A stretch of 64,000 nucleotides of DNA from Megamonas sp. UBA1796 (lineage in GTDB: Bacteria > Bacillota > Negativicutes > Selenomonadales > Selenomonadaceae), in contig DCFU01000034.1 of NCBI GenBank assembly GCA_002319795.1, positions 1 through 64,000 of the forward strand, in the 5' to 3' direction. The notes under the pieces are model-generated. The model did not search any database. It was not told the origin of the DNA and saw nothing but the letters and a program-made list of their open reading frames with translations. How positions within the stretch are numbered: position 1 is the stretch's first letter; the number at the start of each line of letters is the position of its first letter. Both the position numbers and the translations under genes were made by a program. Of the stretch, positions 18,023-26,862 are shown in pieces.

Positions 18023-19165
18023 TTATGATACGATTTTTTGTATACGCCGATTTTGGAAAATAGTCTCGATTTCCTCCAAATGATTTGGTGAAATCTTGCC
18101 AAAAGGCGTCCTGGCAATGTGATGTTTTGCTAAAACATATTCTACAATACGGAGATAGGCCAGATTTTTTTCGAATTCCTCATGGATTTCACTGTTATTG
18201 ACGATTGCCGGAAGAGACAAAGCGTTCAAATAAGTGTGGATAGCCTCTTCGTAGGCTCCATTGTCCTTGTAGATGTTGACAATGTCTATGACAATAAAAG
18301 GGGCATAGTCATCGGAACAATAGCGTATTAATGCCCGTTTGTACGCGAAAAGAGCATTAAAATAATTATGCCGGGTTTTTTGCTCAAAAGCATAATCCAA
18401 TATATCGTCCAATGAACCGAGTTTCGCAATTACGGCAGTCAGCTTCAGCAGATGATCGTTTTCCATATCCTCGTGCACGATATCAGCTATTGTTTTTATG
18501 ATAACAGCAGGTGCATGGAATATCTTCTTGGATCTGGAAAACTCGTTTATTGCCGACGGGACAGTCCTGTATAAAATGTCTGACAATTTTGGCTCCGTAG
18601 GAAATACCAGACTCGCCGGTAAAGTTGACACAGGCAGTCTCATTGTGCTGCAGTCGCCAGTTGCGATGACGGGGCTCTCCTCAGCCTTCGATACCGTAGC
18701 TGGTTCCTGAGTAGCAGTGTATCCTGTAGAGATAACTTCTTCCCTAGGCACTGCGGCCAAGGCTAAAGGCAGGGGCAAATCTGTATGATGGCTTCCTGAC
18801 AGTTCTTCCGGCATTATGTCTGAGGGGAGAAGCGGCGGGGACAAGACATGTATTGCTGGAGAAACGCCAGACGTTCCAACAGACGTAACGGCAACCCCTG
18901 CGGTCTGCCTGTCCTTGGTCAGAAGATGCTCATTATAACAGGTTACAATCAATGCCGCAACGACAATAAAAGCAAAAATAAGCATAAAATGCCGTGTCGT
19001 AAGGTACGACGAGAGTGCAAGTGTCGTAAAATTCACTACAAAGGCCATAGCAGCACAAAGCATCAACGACTTGCATTTCAGATGGAAACCTAAAAAGTCT
19101 GTGATTTTATGGACTAACAAGATGCTGACGGACATAATGGCGATAGTAATGAGAAAAAAATTCAA
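18023..19165 (-). CDS. Unrecognised membrane protein with C-terminal TPR-like helical domain
   Basis: This 380-residue protein has two or three N-terminal hydrophobic helices (about residues 3-20, 34-55 and 60-78), a long Ser/Pro/Thr-rich linker (about 85-190) and a helical C-terminus. The C-terminal part contains repeat-like stretches (YFNALFAYKRALIRYC and YEEAIHTYLNALSLP) resembling tetratricopeptide repeats. No catalytic motif is seen. It heads a minus-strand group with the PRC-barrel gene and perhaps the VanW-like gene, suggesting a role at the membrane or envelope. Function is unknown. Confidence 0.65.
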   Translation of the reverse strand: MNFFLITIAIMSVSILLVHKITDFLGFHLKCKSLMLCAAMAFVVNFTTLALSSYLTTRHFMLIFAFIVVAALIVTCYNEHLLTKDRQTAGVAVTSVGTSGVSPAIHVLSPPLLPSDIMPEELSGSHHTDLPLPLALAAVPREEVISTGYTATQEPATVSKAEESPVIATGDCSTMRLPVSTLPASLVFPTEPKLSDILYRTVPSAINEFSRSKKIFHAPAVIIKTIADIVHEDMENDHLLKLTAVIAKLGSLDDILDYAFEQKTRHNYFNALFAYKRALIRYCSDDYAPFIVIDIVNIYKDNGAYEEAIHTYLNALSLPAIVNNSEIHEEFEKNLAYLRIVEYVLAKHHIARTPFGKISPNHLEEIETIFQNRRIQKIVS

Positions 19166-19336
19166 TTAAATCACCACGATTTCCTGCTAAAATAAGGATA
19201 ATCAGCAATAGATAATTCTTAAAATATTATCTTTTAGCCTAATTCGACGCTATATAGAAAAATCCTGCAAATAAGAGCGAAAAATATAGTATAATCTATA
19301 TAAGGAGGAAATATTAAGAAAGGGATATGCGAAACT

Positions 19337-21013
19337 ATGATTTTTGAAAGAGAAGCGGTTATCAAGAGTGAAGGGGGGCTTCATGTCCGTGTCGCTGCGA
19401 TGATCGTGCAAAAAGCACAGGAAATCTATGATAAATATGACTGCAAGCTTTTTATACGCAGTATGCACAGCCAGCGCATCGAGCTGAAGAGCCTGATGAT
19501 GCTCATTGCCTTGAAGGTAGAGTGCGGCGATTCAGTTTTTGTTGCCGCAGATGGTGACAAAAACCACGAAGCTGTTGCTGCTATGGTAGGTTTTCTTGAG
19601 GGCGACTTTGAAATGCATACGAAATCTGAGGAACGTGAGGTCGACCGGCTGCTGCATGAAAACGCGCTGATGCAGCAGCGCCTGCAACTTATACTGGAAG
19701 CTGTGCAGGATGGCATTTGTGTAGTAGATAAGAGTGGTGAGATAACCTACGTGAATCCATCCTATCTGCGCATTGTACATAAGACGGCAGAGAAGATTGT
19801 AGGCGCCAATGTCTATGATGCAGCGCCCCAGGGGAATCGTTGCAACGTACTTAAAACAGGTATTGCGCGCATAGGGAGCATCAGCCATAAAAAAGATGGC
19901 ACAACGATTGTAGCCAATGTCAATCCAATTTTTGTCGATGGGGAGATTGCGGGAGTTGTTTCTGTTATTAAAAATATTACGGAATTGCAGAAGCTTATGG
20001 AAAGACTCACACAGGTATCAGCTAAGGCGGAATACCTGGAACAGGAGCTTATGCGTACGAAAAAAACAGGAAAATCCTTCGCGAATTATATCGGGCGCAG
20101 CGGCAGGGTCATCGATGTACTCGCACTGGCATCAAAGGCCGCGGAAAGCAGCGCGACGGTGCTCGTACGCGGTGAAAGCGGTACGGGAAAAGAGCTCGTG
20201 GCGGAAGGTATCCATTATGCTTCAAAACGGAGGAAGGGCCCGTTCATTCGCGTCAACTGCGGGGCAATTCCTTCGACATTGCTCGAATCTGAGCTTTTCG
20301 GGCATGAAAAAGGAGCATTTACGGGAGCGATGAAGCGTAAACTGGGAAAATTCGAACTGGCAAATAGGGGAACAATTTTTCTTGATGAAATTGGTGAAAT
20401 GGATAAAAATATGCAGGTTAAGCTGCTAAGAGTACTGCAGCAAAAGGAGTTCGATCGTGTAGGTGGTGAGGAAACCATCCGGGTCGATGTGCGTATCATT
20501 GCTGCAACAAATCGGAATCTGGAGGAGATGATGCAGCAGGGCGGCTTCCGTGACGACCTGTATTACCGGCTGAATGTAATTCCTATTATTCTGCCGCCGC
20601 TTCGGGAGCGAATAGAGGATATTCCGCTTTTGACGGAACATTTTATCAACCGGATAAATACAGAGCAGCAAAAAAATGTGCGCGGCATTCAGCCGGAGGC
20701 CATGCAGGTGCTCATGGCATATAAATGGCCGGGCAATGTGCGCGAGCTGGAAAATGTCATGGAACGCGTAATCACACTTATGGATGCAGAAGTCATTACA
20801 GTTGACACGCTGCCATCCTACCTTACGGGTGAGATTGCCGTAAGGGAGCTCAAGAGCTTTACTTCCAATACGATACTGCCATGGGAAGAATATGAAAAGC
20901 AAATCATTGCCAATGCGCTTAAGCAATGTGGAAGCTTTAATGCGGCAGGCAGGGTTTTGAAGCTTACGCATAAGACGGTGGCGGCCAAGGCGCGTAAATA
21001 TGGACTGTTATGA
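19337..21013 (+). CDS. Sigma54-dependent activator with N-terminal HPr-like domain and PAS domain
   Basis: This 558-residue regulator has an unusual input. Residues 1-90 resemble HPr, with the phospho-His context at His16 (GGLHVRVAA) and a Ser52 in LKSLMML like HPr Ser46. A PAS domain follows (about 110-225), then a sigma54-interacting AAA+ domain with Walker A GESGTGKE, the GAFTGA loop at 326-331 and a Walker-B-like FLDEIGEM, and a Fis-type helix-turn-helix at the C-terminus (FNAAGRVLKLTHKTVAAKA). It is followed by three palindromes, a sigma54 promoter, ptsH and ptsI, so it probably activates the general PTS genes, perhaps gated by PTS phosphorylation. The ATG at 19337 has an aaaggga site at long spacing. 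Confidence 0.88.
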   Translation: MIFEREAVIKSEGGLHVRVAAMIVQKAQEIYDKYDCKLFIRSMHSQRIELKSLMMLIALKVECGDSVFVAADGDKNHEAVAAMVGFLEGDFEMHTKSEEREVDRLLHENALMQQRLQLILEAVQDGICVVDKSGEITYVNPSYLRIVHKTAEKIVGANVYDAAPQGNRCNVLKTGIARIGSISHKKDGTTIVANVNPIFVDGEIAGVVSVIKNITELQKLMERLTQVSAKAEYLEQELMRTKKTGKSFANYIGRSGRVIDVLALASKAAESSATVLVRGESGTGKELVAEGIHYASKRRKGPFIRVNCGAIPSTLLESELFGHEKGAFTGAMKRKLGKFELANRGTIFLDEIGEMDKNMQVKLLRVLQQKEFDRVGGEETIRVDVRIIAATNRNLEEMMQQGGFRDDLYYRLNVIPIILPPLRERIEDIPLLTEHFINRINTEQQKNVRGIQPEAMQVLMAYKWPGNVRELENVMERVITLMDAEVITVDTLPSYLTGEIAVRELKSFTSNTILPWEEYEKQIIANALKQCGSFNAAGRVLKLTHKTVAAKARKYGLL

Positions 21014-21018
21014 CTCTG

Positions 21019-21082
21019 GGTAAAAATTACCAAACCATAGTAAAAAATACCAACTACTTTGACTTTTTGGGTATTTTTTACC
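21019..21082 (+). promoter_or_regulatory. Three palindromic upstream activator sites
   Basis: Three 13-bp palindromes of the form GGTA-W5-TACC occur at 21019-21031, 21039-21051 (agta variant) and 21070-21082. Start-to-start distances of 20 and 31 bases place them two and three helical turns apart. They lie 110-170 bases upstream of the sigma54 promoter, the usual enhancer position. Likely bound by the adjacent HPr-PAS-sigma54 activator (inference). Confidence 0.75.
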
Positions 21083-21190
21083 GATGATATCATCTAGGAT
21101 GCATATAAAATTTTTGAATAATAAAAAATTTATGCCTGCTGAGGCTTATGCTTTAAGGATTGTGTAAAAAAATTCTGTTATGGATAAAGT

Positions 21191-21206
21191 TGGCATAACA
21201 ATTGCA
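21191..21206 (+). promoter_or_regulatory. Sigma54 (-24/-12) promoter of ptsHI
   Basis: The sequence tggcat-aacaa-ttgca matches TGGCAC-N5-TTGCA with one change; the GG and GC doublets are 12 bases apart. It lies 125 bases upstream of ptsH. The leader from 21215 to 21330 shows no riboswitch that I recognise. Confidence 0.85.
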
Positions 21207-21330
21207 GTATATACACACGGAGCAGTTGAGCTTCTATGAGCAGGGATTTCTGTCGGCGCGGCGAATACCTATAAGGGTCCATCACGCTGATAGTTTTAAA
21301 GTTTATTTTTTATGAAAGAGGAGATAATTT

Positions 21331-21597
21331 ATGACAGAAGCTACGATGATGATTGAAAACAAAACGGGTATCCACGCACGTCCGGCATCTATTTTCGTAC
21401 AGACCGCCACAAAATTCAAATCCAAAATTCAGGTCAAGGCGAAAAATAAGACGGTTGATGCCAAGAGCATACTCATGATCATGAGTATGGGACTTGTCAA
21501 AGGCACTGAAATGACGATTTGTGCAGATGGGCCGGACGAGGCTGAAGCAGTCAAAACTTTGCAGGAGCTTGTTGCCTCAAAATTTGGCGAGGAATAA
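21331..21597 (+). CDS. ptsH: Phosphocarrier protein HPr
   Basis: HPr (88 residues) carries phosphate from Enzyme I to the sugar-specific EIIA proteins. His15 is in the canonical GIHARPA, and Ser46, the HPr-kinase site of Firmicutes, is in DAKSILMIMSMG. The ribosome binding site is aaagaggag. It is co-directional with ptsI 100 bases downstream and lies behind a sigma54 promoter, which is unusual for ptsHI. Confidence 0.96.
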   Translation: MTEATMMIENKTGIHARPASIFVQTATKFKSKIQVKAKNKTVDAKSILMIMSMGLVKGTEMTICADGPDEAEAVKTLQELVASKFGEE

Positions 21598-21697
21598 GAA
21601 ATGCAGGGCTGCAGGCGGGTATGTGCTTGCAGCCTCCATTTTGTCTTGCATTATTAGATTATAGCAACAATTGTGTAAAAATAGGAGCGTGTTTGGA

Positions 21698-23404
21698 ATG
21701 CCGGAAAGTTTACGTGGTAAAGGTGTTATTGCTGGAATTGCAATGGGAAAAGTTATGATCGTCGGACAGAATCTCGACGGTTATTTGAAGAATTATAAAC
21801 CGGAAGATCAGGCAAAAGAAGCAGGTAAGATTGAAGAGGCGCTACAGGCAGTTGCGGAGATGCTGCAGGGCAATGTCCGGACCTTACAGGAAAAAAATAT
21901 GCCGGAACAGGCTGCTATTATGGAAGCACATCGCATGATGGCACAGGACCCTATGCTTTCAGGTTCCATGATGGAAAAGGTCGGGGAGCTGGGTAGTGCA
22001 CCTGAAGCTGTGTTGGCTGCTGCGGGAGAATCTGCGGCCATGTTCGAGCAGATGGAGGATGCGTATTTCCGGGAGCGTGCAGTCGATATCCGCGATGTTG
22101 GTAAACGCATTGCGAAATATATACTTGGTGTCAAGGAACCGGCAATGGGCGATGGGGCCGTAATACTTTGCGGCTATGAGATTGAGCCGTCGGTCATTGC
22201 GAATATCCCTACAGAAAAAATTGCCGGTGTACTGCTTGGTGCTGGCAGTACTACCTGCCATGCGGTCATCATAGCCAAGGCCAGGGCAATCCCGACGGTT
22301 GTTGGTATCGGCGATGATATTCAGAAAATTGCGGACAGGGACGATGTGATCATTGATGGGGAGCGCGGTGATATACTGATTGATCCATCGGAGGAAACGC
22401 GCGAAACCTATGAGGAAAAACTCGCCAAGCAACAAGAGCTCAAGAGTTATTATGCAAAGCTAGCTCCGCTTCCGGCAGTGACTACGGATGGTGCTCATGT
22501 GACGCTGGCAGCAAATATTGGGACACATATGGATGTTGATACAGCACTTACCTATGGCTGCGAGGGTGTTGGTCTTTTTCGATCAGAATTTGTTTTTATG
22601 GGCCGAAAAGATATCCCGAATGAAGAGGATCAGTTCAAAGCATACAAAGAAGCTGTGGAAAAATGCCAAGGAAAGCTTTGCGTTATCCGTACCATGGATA
22701 TTGGCGGTGATAAGCCTCTTCCGTATCTCAATATCCCCAAGGAGGACAATCCGTTCCTGGGTTGCCGTGCGGTACGCATAAGTTTGCACCGCCGTGATCT
22801 TTTCCTGCCTCAGCTTAAGGCAATACTGCGGGCTGGTGTGTATGGCAAGGTGGCGATCATGGTTCCGATGATTATCAATGTTGATGAGTTCAAAAAGGTT
22901 CGTGAATTTTTTGAAGAAGCAAAGGTTGAACTTACACATGAAGGAAAAGCTTATTCTGACAGTGTGCAGCTTGGTATCATGGTGGAAACGCCGGCTGCGG
23001 CGGTCATGGCGCCAATACTGGCAAAATATGTTGATTTCTTCAGCATCGGCACGAATGACCTCGTACAATACACACTGGCAGTCGACCGTGGAAACCATAA
23101 TATCAGTTATCTGTACAGCCATTTTAACCCGGCAGTGATTATGCTTATTCAGCGTACGATCCAGGCGGGTATCGACAAGGGAATCTGGGTTGGCATGTGC
23201 GGTGAGATGGCCAGTGACCCATATGCAGCAGTCATACTGCTTGCGATGGGTATCAGCGAACTCAGCATGAGTGCGCCTTCAATACCGAAAGTAAAGGAAA
23301 AAATCCGTTCTGTGAGCATGGAAAGGGCAAAAGAGGTATTGGCCGAAGTCATGAAAATGGAGGACGGCAATGAGATAAAGGAATATCTTCATAAGGCTCT
23401 TTAA
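21698..23404 (+). CDS. ptsI: PTS Enzyme I (PEP-protein phosphotransferase)
   Basis: Enzyme I (568 residues) takes phosphate from PEP and passes it to HPr. The phospho-His lies in GAGSTTCHAVIIAK. The PEP-binding half shows GVGLFRSEFVFM, RTMDIGGDKPLPYL and the C-terminal GMCGEMASDP. The ATG at 21698 with an aggag site 10 bases upstream is preferred over in-frame upstream codons (21671, 21689); it yields the usual start of about 10 residues before KGVIAGIA. It is followed by a strong bidirectional terminator, so ptsHI forms its own unit. Confidence 0.96.
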   Translation: MPESLRGKGVIAGIAMGKVMIVGQNLDGYLKNYKPEDQAKEAGKIEEALQAVAEMLQGNVRTLQEKNMPEQAAIMEAHRMMAQDPMLSGSMMEKVGELGSAPEAVLAAAGESAAMFEQMEDAYFRERAVDIRDVGKRIAKYILGVKEPAMGDGAVILCGYEIEPSVIANIPTEKIAGVLLGAGSTTCHAVIIAKARAIPTVVGIGDDIQKIADRDDVIIDGERGDILIDPSEETRETYEEKLAKQQELKSYYAKLAPLPAVTTDGAHVTLAANIGTHMDVDTALTYGCEGVGLFRSEFVFMGRKDIPNEEDQFKAYKEAVEKCQGKLCVIRTMDIGGDKPLPYLNIPKEDNPFLGCRAVRISLHRRDLFLPQLKAILRAGVYGKVAIMVPMIINVDEFKKVREFFEEAKVELTHEGKAYSDSVQLGIMVETPAAAVMAPILAKYVDFFSIGTNDLVQYTLAVDRGNHNISYLYSHFNPAVIMLIQRTIQAGIDKGIWVGMCGEMASDPYAAVILLAMGISELSMSAPSIPKVKEKIRSVSMERAKEVLAEVMKMEDGNEIKEYLHKAL

Positions 23405-23409
23405 ACCTG

Positions 23410-23470
23410 TCGGACATAATATAAAGCGGTACGCATAAATAAAATGCAGTACCGCTTTTATTATGTCCGA
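23410..23470. terminator. Bidirectional terminator between ptsI and the MFS gene
   Basis: A long stem of about 22 bp (tcggacataatataaagcgg with its complement ending at 23470) serves ptsI on plus and the convergent MFS gene on minus. Confidence 0.85.
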
Positions 23471-23472
23471 GC

Positions 23473-24651
23473 CTATTTTCGCACGATTGTGAACCTGCAC
23501 CAGCAAGCGTTGGCAAGCAGTAAAGCTGCAGAGATAAAGAACACGTACCGTATGCCGATGCTTTCGGCTATATGACCACCGAGGAAGGCACCGCCGAACA
23601 TGCCGATGAACTGTGCGGACTGGTTGAAGCCGTAGATGCGGCCAAGACAGGCAGCAGGTGTATATTGGCGGATGAGGCTGTTGACGGAAGGCAGCAGCCC
23701 GGCAATCGCTATACCAAGGATGAAGCGCAGGATGCCGAGTTCTAACGGGGTAGTGACAAGTCCCTGCGGAATGAAGTCCATGCCGGCCAGGATAAGTGAA
23801 GCCAGCAGCACTTTTTCTGGTCCGATGCGGTCCGAAAGCCGGCCCAGGCGAGATGCTGCCAGCATGCTGGCAAAGCCAGAGCAGGAAAACACGGCACCGG
23901 CAATGAGGGCAAGATGGTCTGAAGAAGAAACAATCTGGGCAATATAAACTGTAATGATTGGCTGAATGGACATGGTGGCAAACTGCATAAGGAGTGTTGT
24001 CACAAACAGGCAGATGATAAGATTCGGTTGGGGCAGCTTTTTCCAGACGTCCTTCATAGAAAGAATTGCAGATTGTGACAGCGGGGTAAAGTTCTCTTTT
24101 ACGGAAAAAAGCGACAGGAAGCCGAGAAAACAAAAGGTACCGATGACGAAGAAAGTGTGGCGACAGCCGACAAGCTCGAACAGCCAACCGCCAAGCAACG
24201 GGCCTAAAAGTGAACCGCTGACCTGTCCGGTAAAAAGCATGCCGAGTGCCCAGCCGGAATGCTCCTTTGGCGTTTCCTGGGCGATAAGCGGTATAACGGC
24301 CGCCTGATAGCCGGAAAGCGCCCCTTGCAGAAGACGCAGGGCACAAAGCTGCCAGACGTTTTGCGCAAGGCCCATGCCAAACATGATGAGCGAAAGCCAT
24401 AGGCTGGCGCGAAGGACCATAGGTTTGCGCCCCCAACGGTCAGCAAGACGTCCCCAAATGGGAGAAAAAATTGCCAGGCTGACAAAGTTGCAGCCGAAAA
24501 TAATCCCGGACCAGCGGGCAATCGCGCCATGATCTGTGATACCAAGTTCTGCAACATATAAGGGCAGCATAGGCGCCATCTGGCTCATGCCAATGGAGAC
24601 AATAAAGCTGGCAGCACAGCATACCCATAGATTGCGTTTCCAAATTTCCAT
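23473..24651 (-). CDS. MFS efflux transporter (DHA1, MdtG-like)
   Basis: This 392-residue protein has about 12 transmembrane helices. The MFS motif between helices 2 and 3 is GRLADRWGRKP, and a related LGRLSDRIGPEK lies in the second half. Motif C-like glycine/proline spacing (GSLLGPLLGGWLFE) in helix 5 is typical of drug-proton antiporters. The substrate is unknown. It stands alone, convergent with ptsI. Confidence 0.8.
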   Translation of the reverse strand: MEIWKRNLWVCCAASFIVSIGMSQMAPMLPLYVAELGITDHGAIARWSGIIFGCNFVSLAIFSPIWGRLADRWGRKPMVLRASLWLSLIMFGMGLAQNVWQLCALRLLQGALSGYQAAVIPLIAQETPKEHSGWALGMLFTGQVSGSLLGPLLGGWLFELVGCRHTFFVIGTFCFLGFLSLFSVKENFTPLSQSAILSMKDVWKKLPQPNLIICLFVTTLLMQFATMSIQPIITVYIAQIVSSSDHLALIAGAVFSCSGFASMLAASRLGRLSDRIGPEKVLLASLILAGMDFIPQGLVTTPLELGILRFILGIAIAGLLPSVNSLIRQYTPAACLGRIYGFNQSAQFIGMFGGAFLGGHIAESIGIRYVFFISAALLLANACWCRFTIVRK

Positions 24652-24922
24652 AAAAAGAGCCTGCCATTTCTCAAAATTTCCTGGTTGTATATTTTGTATA
24701 TTAAGGAAGCTAATCTCATCTGTTTTTCCTTATTTATAGAAAGTAAATAAAACGTATAACTTTTAGTATAACATAAAAAAGAAAAAAATCGATATAAGGA
24801 TTTTTTAAAAATAAAATGTATGTCCGTTAAAATGTCTATTGTGAAAGGGCTTACTTTTGACTATAATAAAATATATAGTAATTTTATGAAAAATAGAATT
24901 ATAATTTAAGGAGGAAGATAGA

Positions 24923-25342
24923 ATGAAAGATGAGAATTGCGCTTATTGTATGAGAAATGAACTTTTAGATGAATTTGGAATATTCGTGTGTGAGATGCCG
25001 GCGAGCATACTTGTGTTATTTAAAGAACAAAGTCATCCGGGACGCTGTGTTTTGGCAGCAAAAAAGCATGTGAGCGAGTTTGTGGACATGACTCCGGAAG
25101 AAATGCAGGCCTTTATGCTGGATGTACGCCATGTTGCTGCAGCGGTGCATGCGGCCTTTCATCCGGATAAAGTAAATTATGGGGCCTATGGAGATAAGGG
25201 TGGCCATTGCCATGTGCATATTGTGCCAAAATATAAGGATGCTTTCGAATGGGGCGGTACTTTTGAAATGAATCCCGCGAGGAAACATCTTACGGATACA
25301 GAGTATAAGGAAATGATAGAAAAATTAAAGGCAGCACTTTAA
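24923..25342 (+). CDS. HIT-family nucleotide hydrolase/transferase
   Basis: This 139-residue protein carries the histidine triad GGHCHVHIVPK (His-x-His-x-His), whose middle His attacks nucleoside alpha-phosphates. An N-terminal CAYCMRNE pair of Cys may bind zinc, as in some HIT proteins. The ribosome binding site is aaggagga. It is a single gene ending in a bidirectional terminator. The exact nucleotide substrate cannot be inferred. Confidence 0.88.
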   Translation: MKDENCAYCMRNELLDEFGIFVCEMPASILVLFKEQSHPGRCVLAAKKHVSEFVDMTPEEMQAFMLDVRHVAAAVHAAFHPDKVNYGAYGDKGGHCHVHIVPKYKDAFEWGGTFEMNPARKHLTDTEYKEMIEKLKAAL

Positions 25343-25378
25343 AAACAAAACCTCCTGGCAACAGGAGGTTTTGTTTTT
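25341..25378. terminator. Bidirectional terminator between HIT and MATE genes
   Basis: A 17-bp perfect stem (aaaaacaaaacctcctg, loop gcaa) with A/T flanks sits between convergent genes. Confidence 0.88.
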
Positions 25379-25385
25379 AAAGATT

Positions 25386-26780
25386 TTAATGTATTGGTAT
25401 TTCGTTTTTCTTAATCCGTGCATTTGTATGGCGGAATTGTGCAAACTGTTCATGCAGCAGAAATAAAGAAAAGATGAGCATGCAGAGATCAGCAGCCGGA
25501 ACCGCGAGCCATACGCCATTTAGACCCCAAAATTTAGGCAGGATAAGCAGGAAGAGTGAGATGCCTGCCAGATTGCGTGCAAATGAGCAGAAGGATGATA
25601 TGCGGGCATGGGATATGGCAGTGAAAAATCCTATCGCGAAGATATTGAAGCCGCATAACGGGAAACTGAGGGCGAAAAGCTCGAAGCCGTGCAGCGTCAG
25701 TGCATAGGTGCTGCTATCTGCCGGCAGGAAAAGATGGATGAGCGGTGCGGCAAACAGTCGGGCGGAGATGAAGGCAATCAGCGACGCCAAAGCGATGCTG
25801 CTAAGGCTTAATCGAATAAGCCGGCAAAGCATTCCATAGTTTTGTGCGCCGTAATGATAGGAGAAAACGGGAGCGATGCCGTTTGTAAAGCCAAGAAATG
25901 CCGAGTTCAGCAGCATTTCCATATAGAAAATCACGCTAATCGATGCGACGCCGTTTTCACCGGCCCAGGCAAATGTGATGAGATTGAAAAGGTAGGTGAT
26001 GATGCCGACGGAGAGCTGCGTGACCATCTCTGACATACCGTTTAAAGCTGTCCGGCCGATAACCCGCGGACGGAAGGTGAATGCACGGAAACGCAGCGAG
26101 CGGCTGTAGCTGGCAAAGTAAAGCAGCCCCGCTGTGGCTGCGAGCATATTGGCAATGCCGGTTGCAAGTCCTGCGCCACCGATACCCCAGGCCCATGCGT
26201 CAAGAAACAGCCAATCGAGCAACGCATTTATGATTCCGCTTGCGAGTGAGATGGTAAAACCGAGTCCAGGGCGTCCATCTGCTATGAAAAAAGCATCGAA
26301 TACGGTTTTAAGAATGATGAATGGCGTGAAAAATAGCAATGCGCCCAGATAATCATAGCAGTAAGGCAGCAGATGGGGAGTGGCTCCAAGCAGGCGAAGA
26401 AATGGTGCAAGGAGTGCAAAGCCTGCCAGAGCGAGCACGAACCCGATTCCTGCGGCTGCGGCTGCAATGAGTGTAAAATGGCGGGCAGCCAGCGCAGGCT
26501 GTTTTTCGCCGAGTGCTTTAGCAACGAGTGAAGAGCCGCCGGCTGCCAGCATGATGGCAATACCAAAGATGAGATTGATGGCCGGATAAGCAATATTGGA
26601 AGCAGCCAGTGCGGTATCTCCGGCGAAGCGTCCGATAAAGATACCATCCACAGCGGTATAGAGAGAAATAATGGTCATCATGCCGATAGCCGGAGCGGCA
26701 AAGCGCAGCAAAGAGAAAAATGTAAATGGCTGTGCGAGCGGATTTTTAAAACTGGTTTGATTTTTTAAGCTGTTTTCCAT
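25386..26780 (-). CDS. MATE-family multidrug/cation efflux transporter
   Basis: This 464-residue, 12-helix protein is of the MATE type. Signatures are AAPAIGMMTIISLYTAVDGI near the N-terminus, AASNIAYPAINLIFGIAIML, and the second-half NGIAPVFSYHYGAQNYG. The frame is open 47 codons further upstream, but the ATG at 26780 has ggaaagg as ribosome binding site and avoids running through the MerR promoter. The gene diverges from a MerR regulator and has a MerR-type promoter with a 19-bp spacer, so it is likely induced by a ligand of that regulator. The substrate is unknown. Confidence 0.87.
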   Translation of the reverse strand: MENSLKNQTSFKNPLAQPFTFFSLLRFAAPAIGMMTIISLYTAVDGIFIGRFAGDTALAASNIAYPAINLIFGIAIMLAAGGSSLVAKALGEKQPALAARHFTLIAAAAAGIGFVLALAGFALLAPFLRLLGATPHLLPYCYDYLGALLFFTPFIILKTVFDAFFIADGRPGLGFTISLASGIINALLDWLFLDAWAWGIGGAGLATGIANMLAATAGLLYFASYSRSLRFRAFTFRPRVIGRTALNGMSEMVTQLSVGIITYLFNLITFAWAGENGVASISVIFYMEMLLNSAFLGFTNGIAPVFSYHYGAQNYGMLCRLIRLSLSSIALASLIAFISARLFAAPLIHLFLPADSSTYALTLHGFELFALSFPLCGFNIFAIGFFTAISHARISSFCSFARNLAGISLFLLILPKFWGLNGVWLAVPAADLCMLIFSLFLLHEQFAQFRHTNARIKKNEIPIH

Positions 26781-26820
26781 AATAATGTCCTTTCCTATCC
26801 GTGAGAGATGCTCTATACTT

Positions 26821-26851
26821 ATCATAAAGCATCCAGCAACTGGATAGTCAA
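26821..26851 (-). promoter_or_regulatory. MerR-type promoter/operator for the MATE gene
   Basis: On the minus strand TTGACT (26851-26846) and TATGAT (26826-26821) are separated by 19 bases, not 17. The spacer holds the perfect dyad atccag-caa-ctggat (26831-26845). A long spacer with an internal dyad is the hallmark of promoters untwisted by MerR-family activators. Confidence 0.85.
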
Positions 26852-26862
26852 GGGAGATTTTT

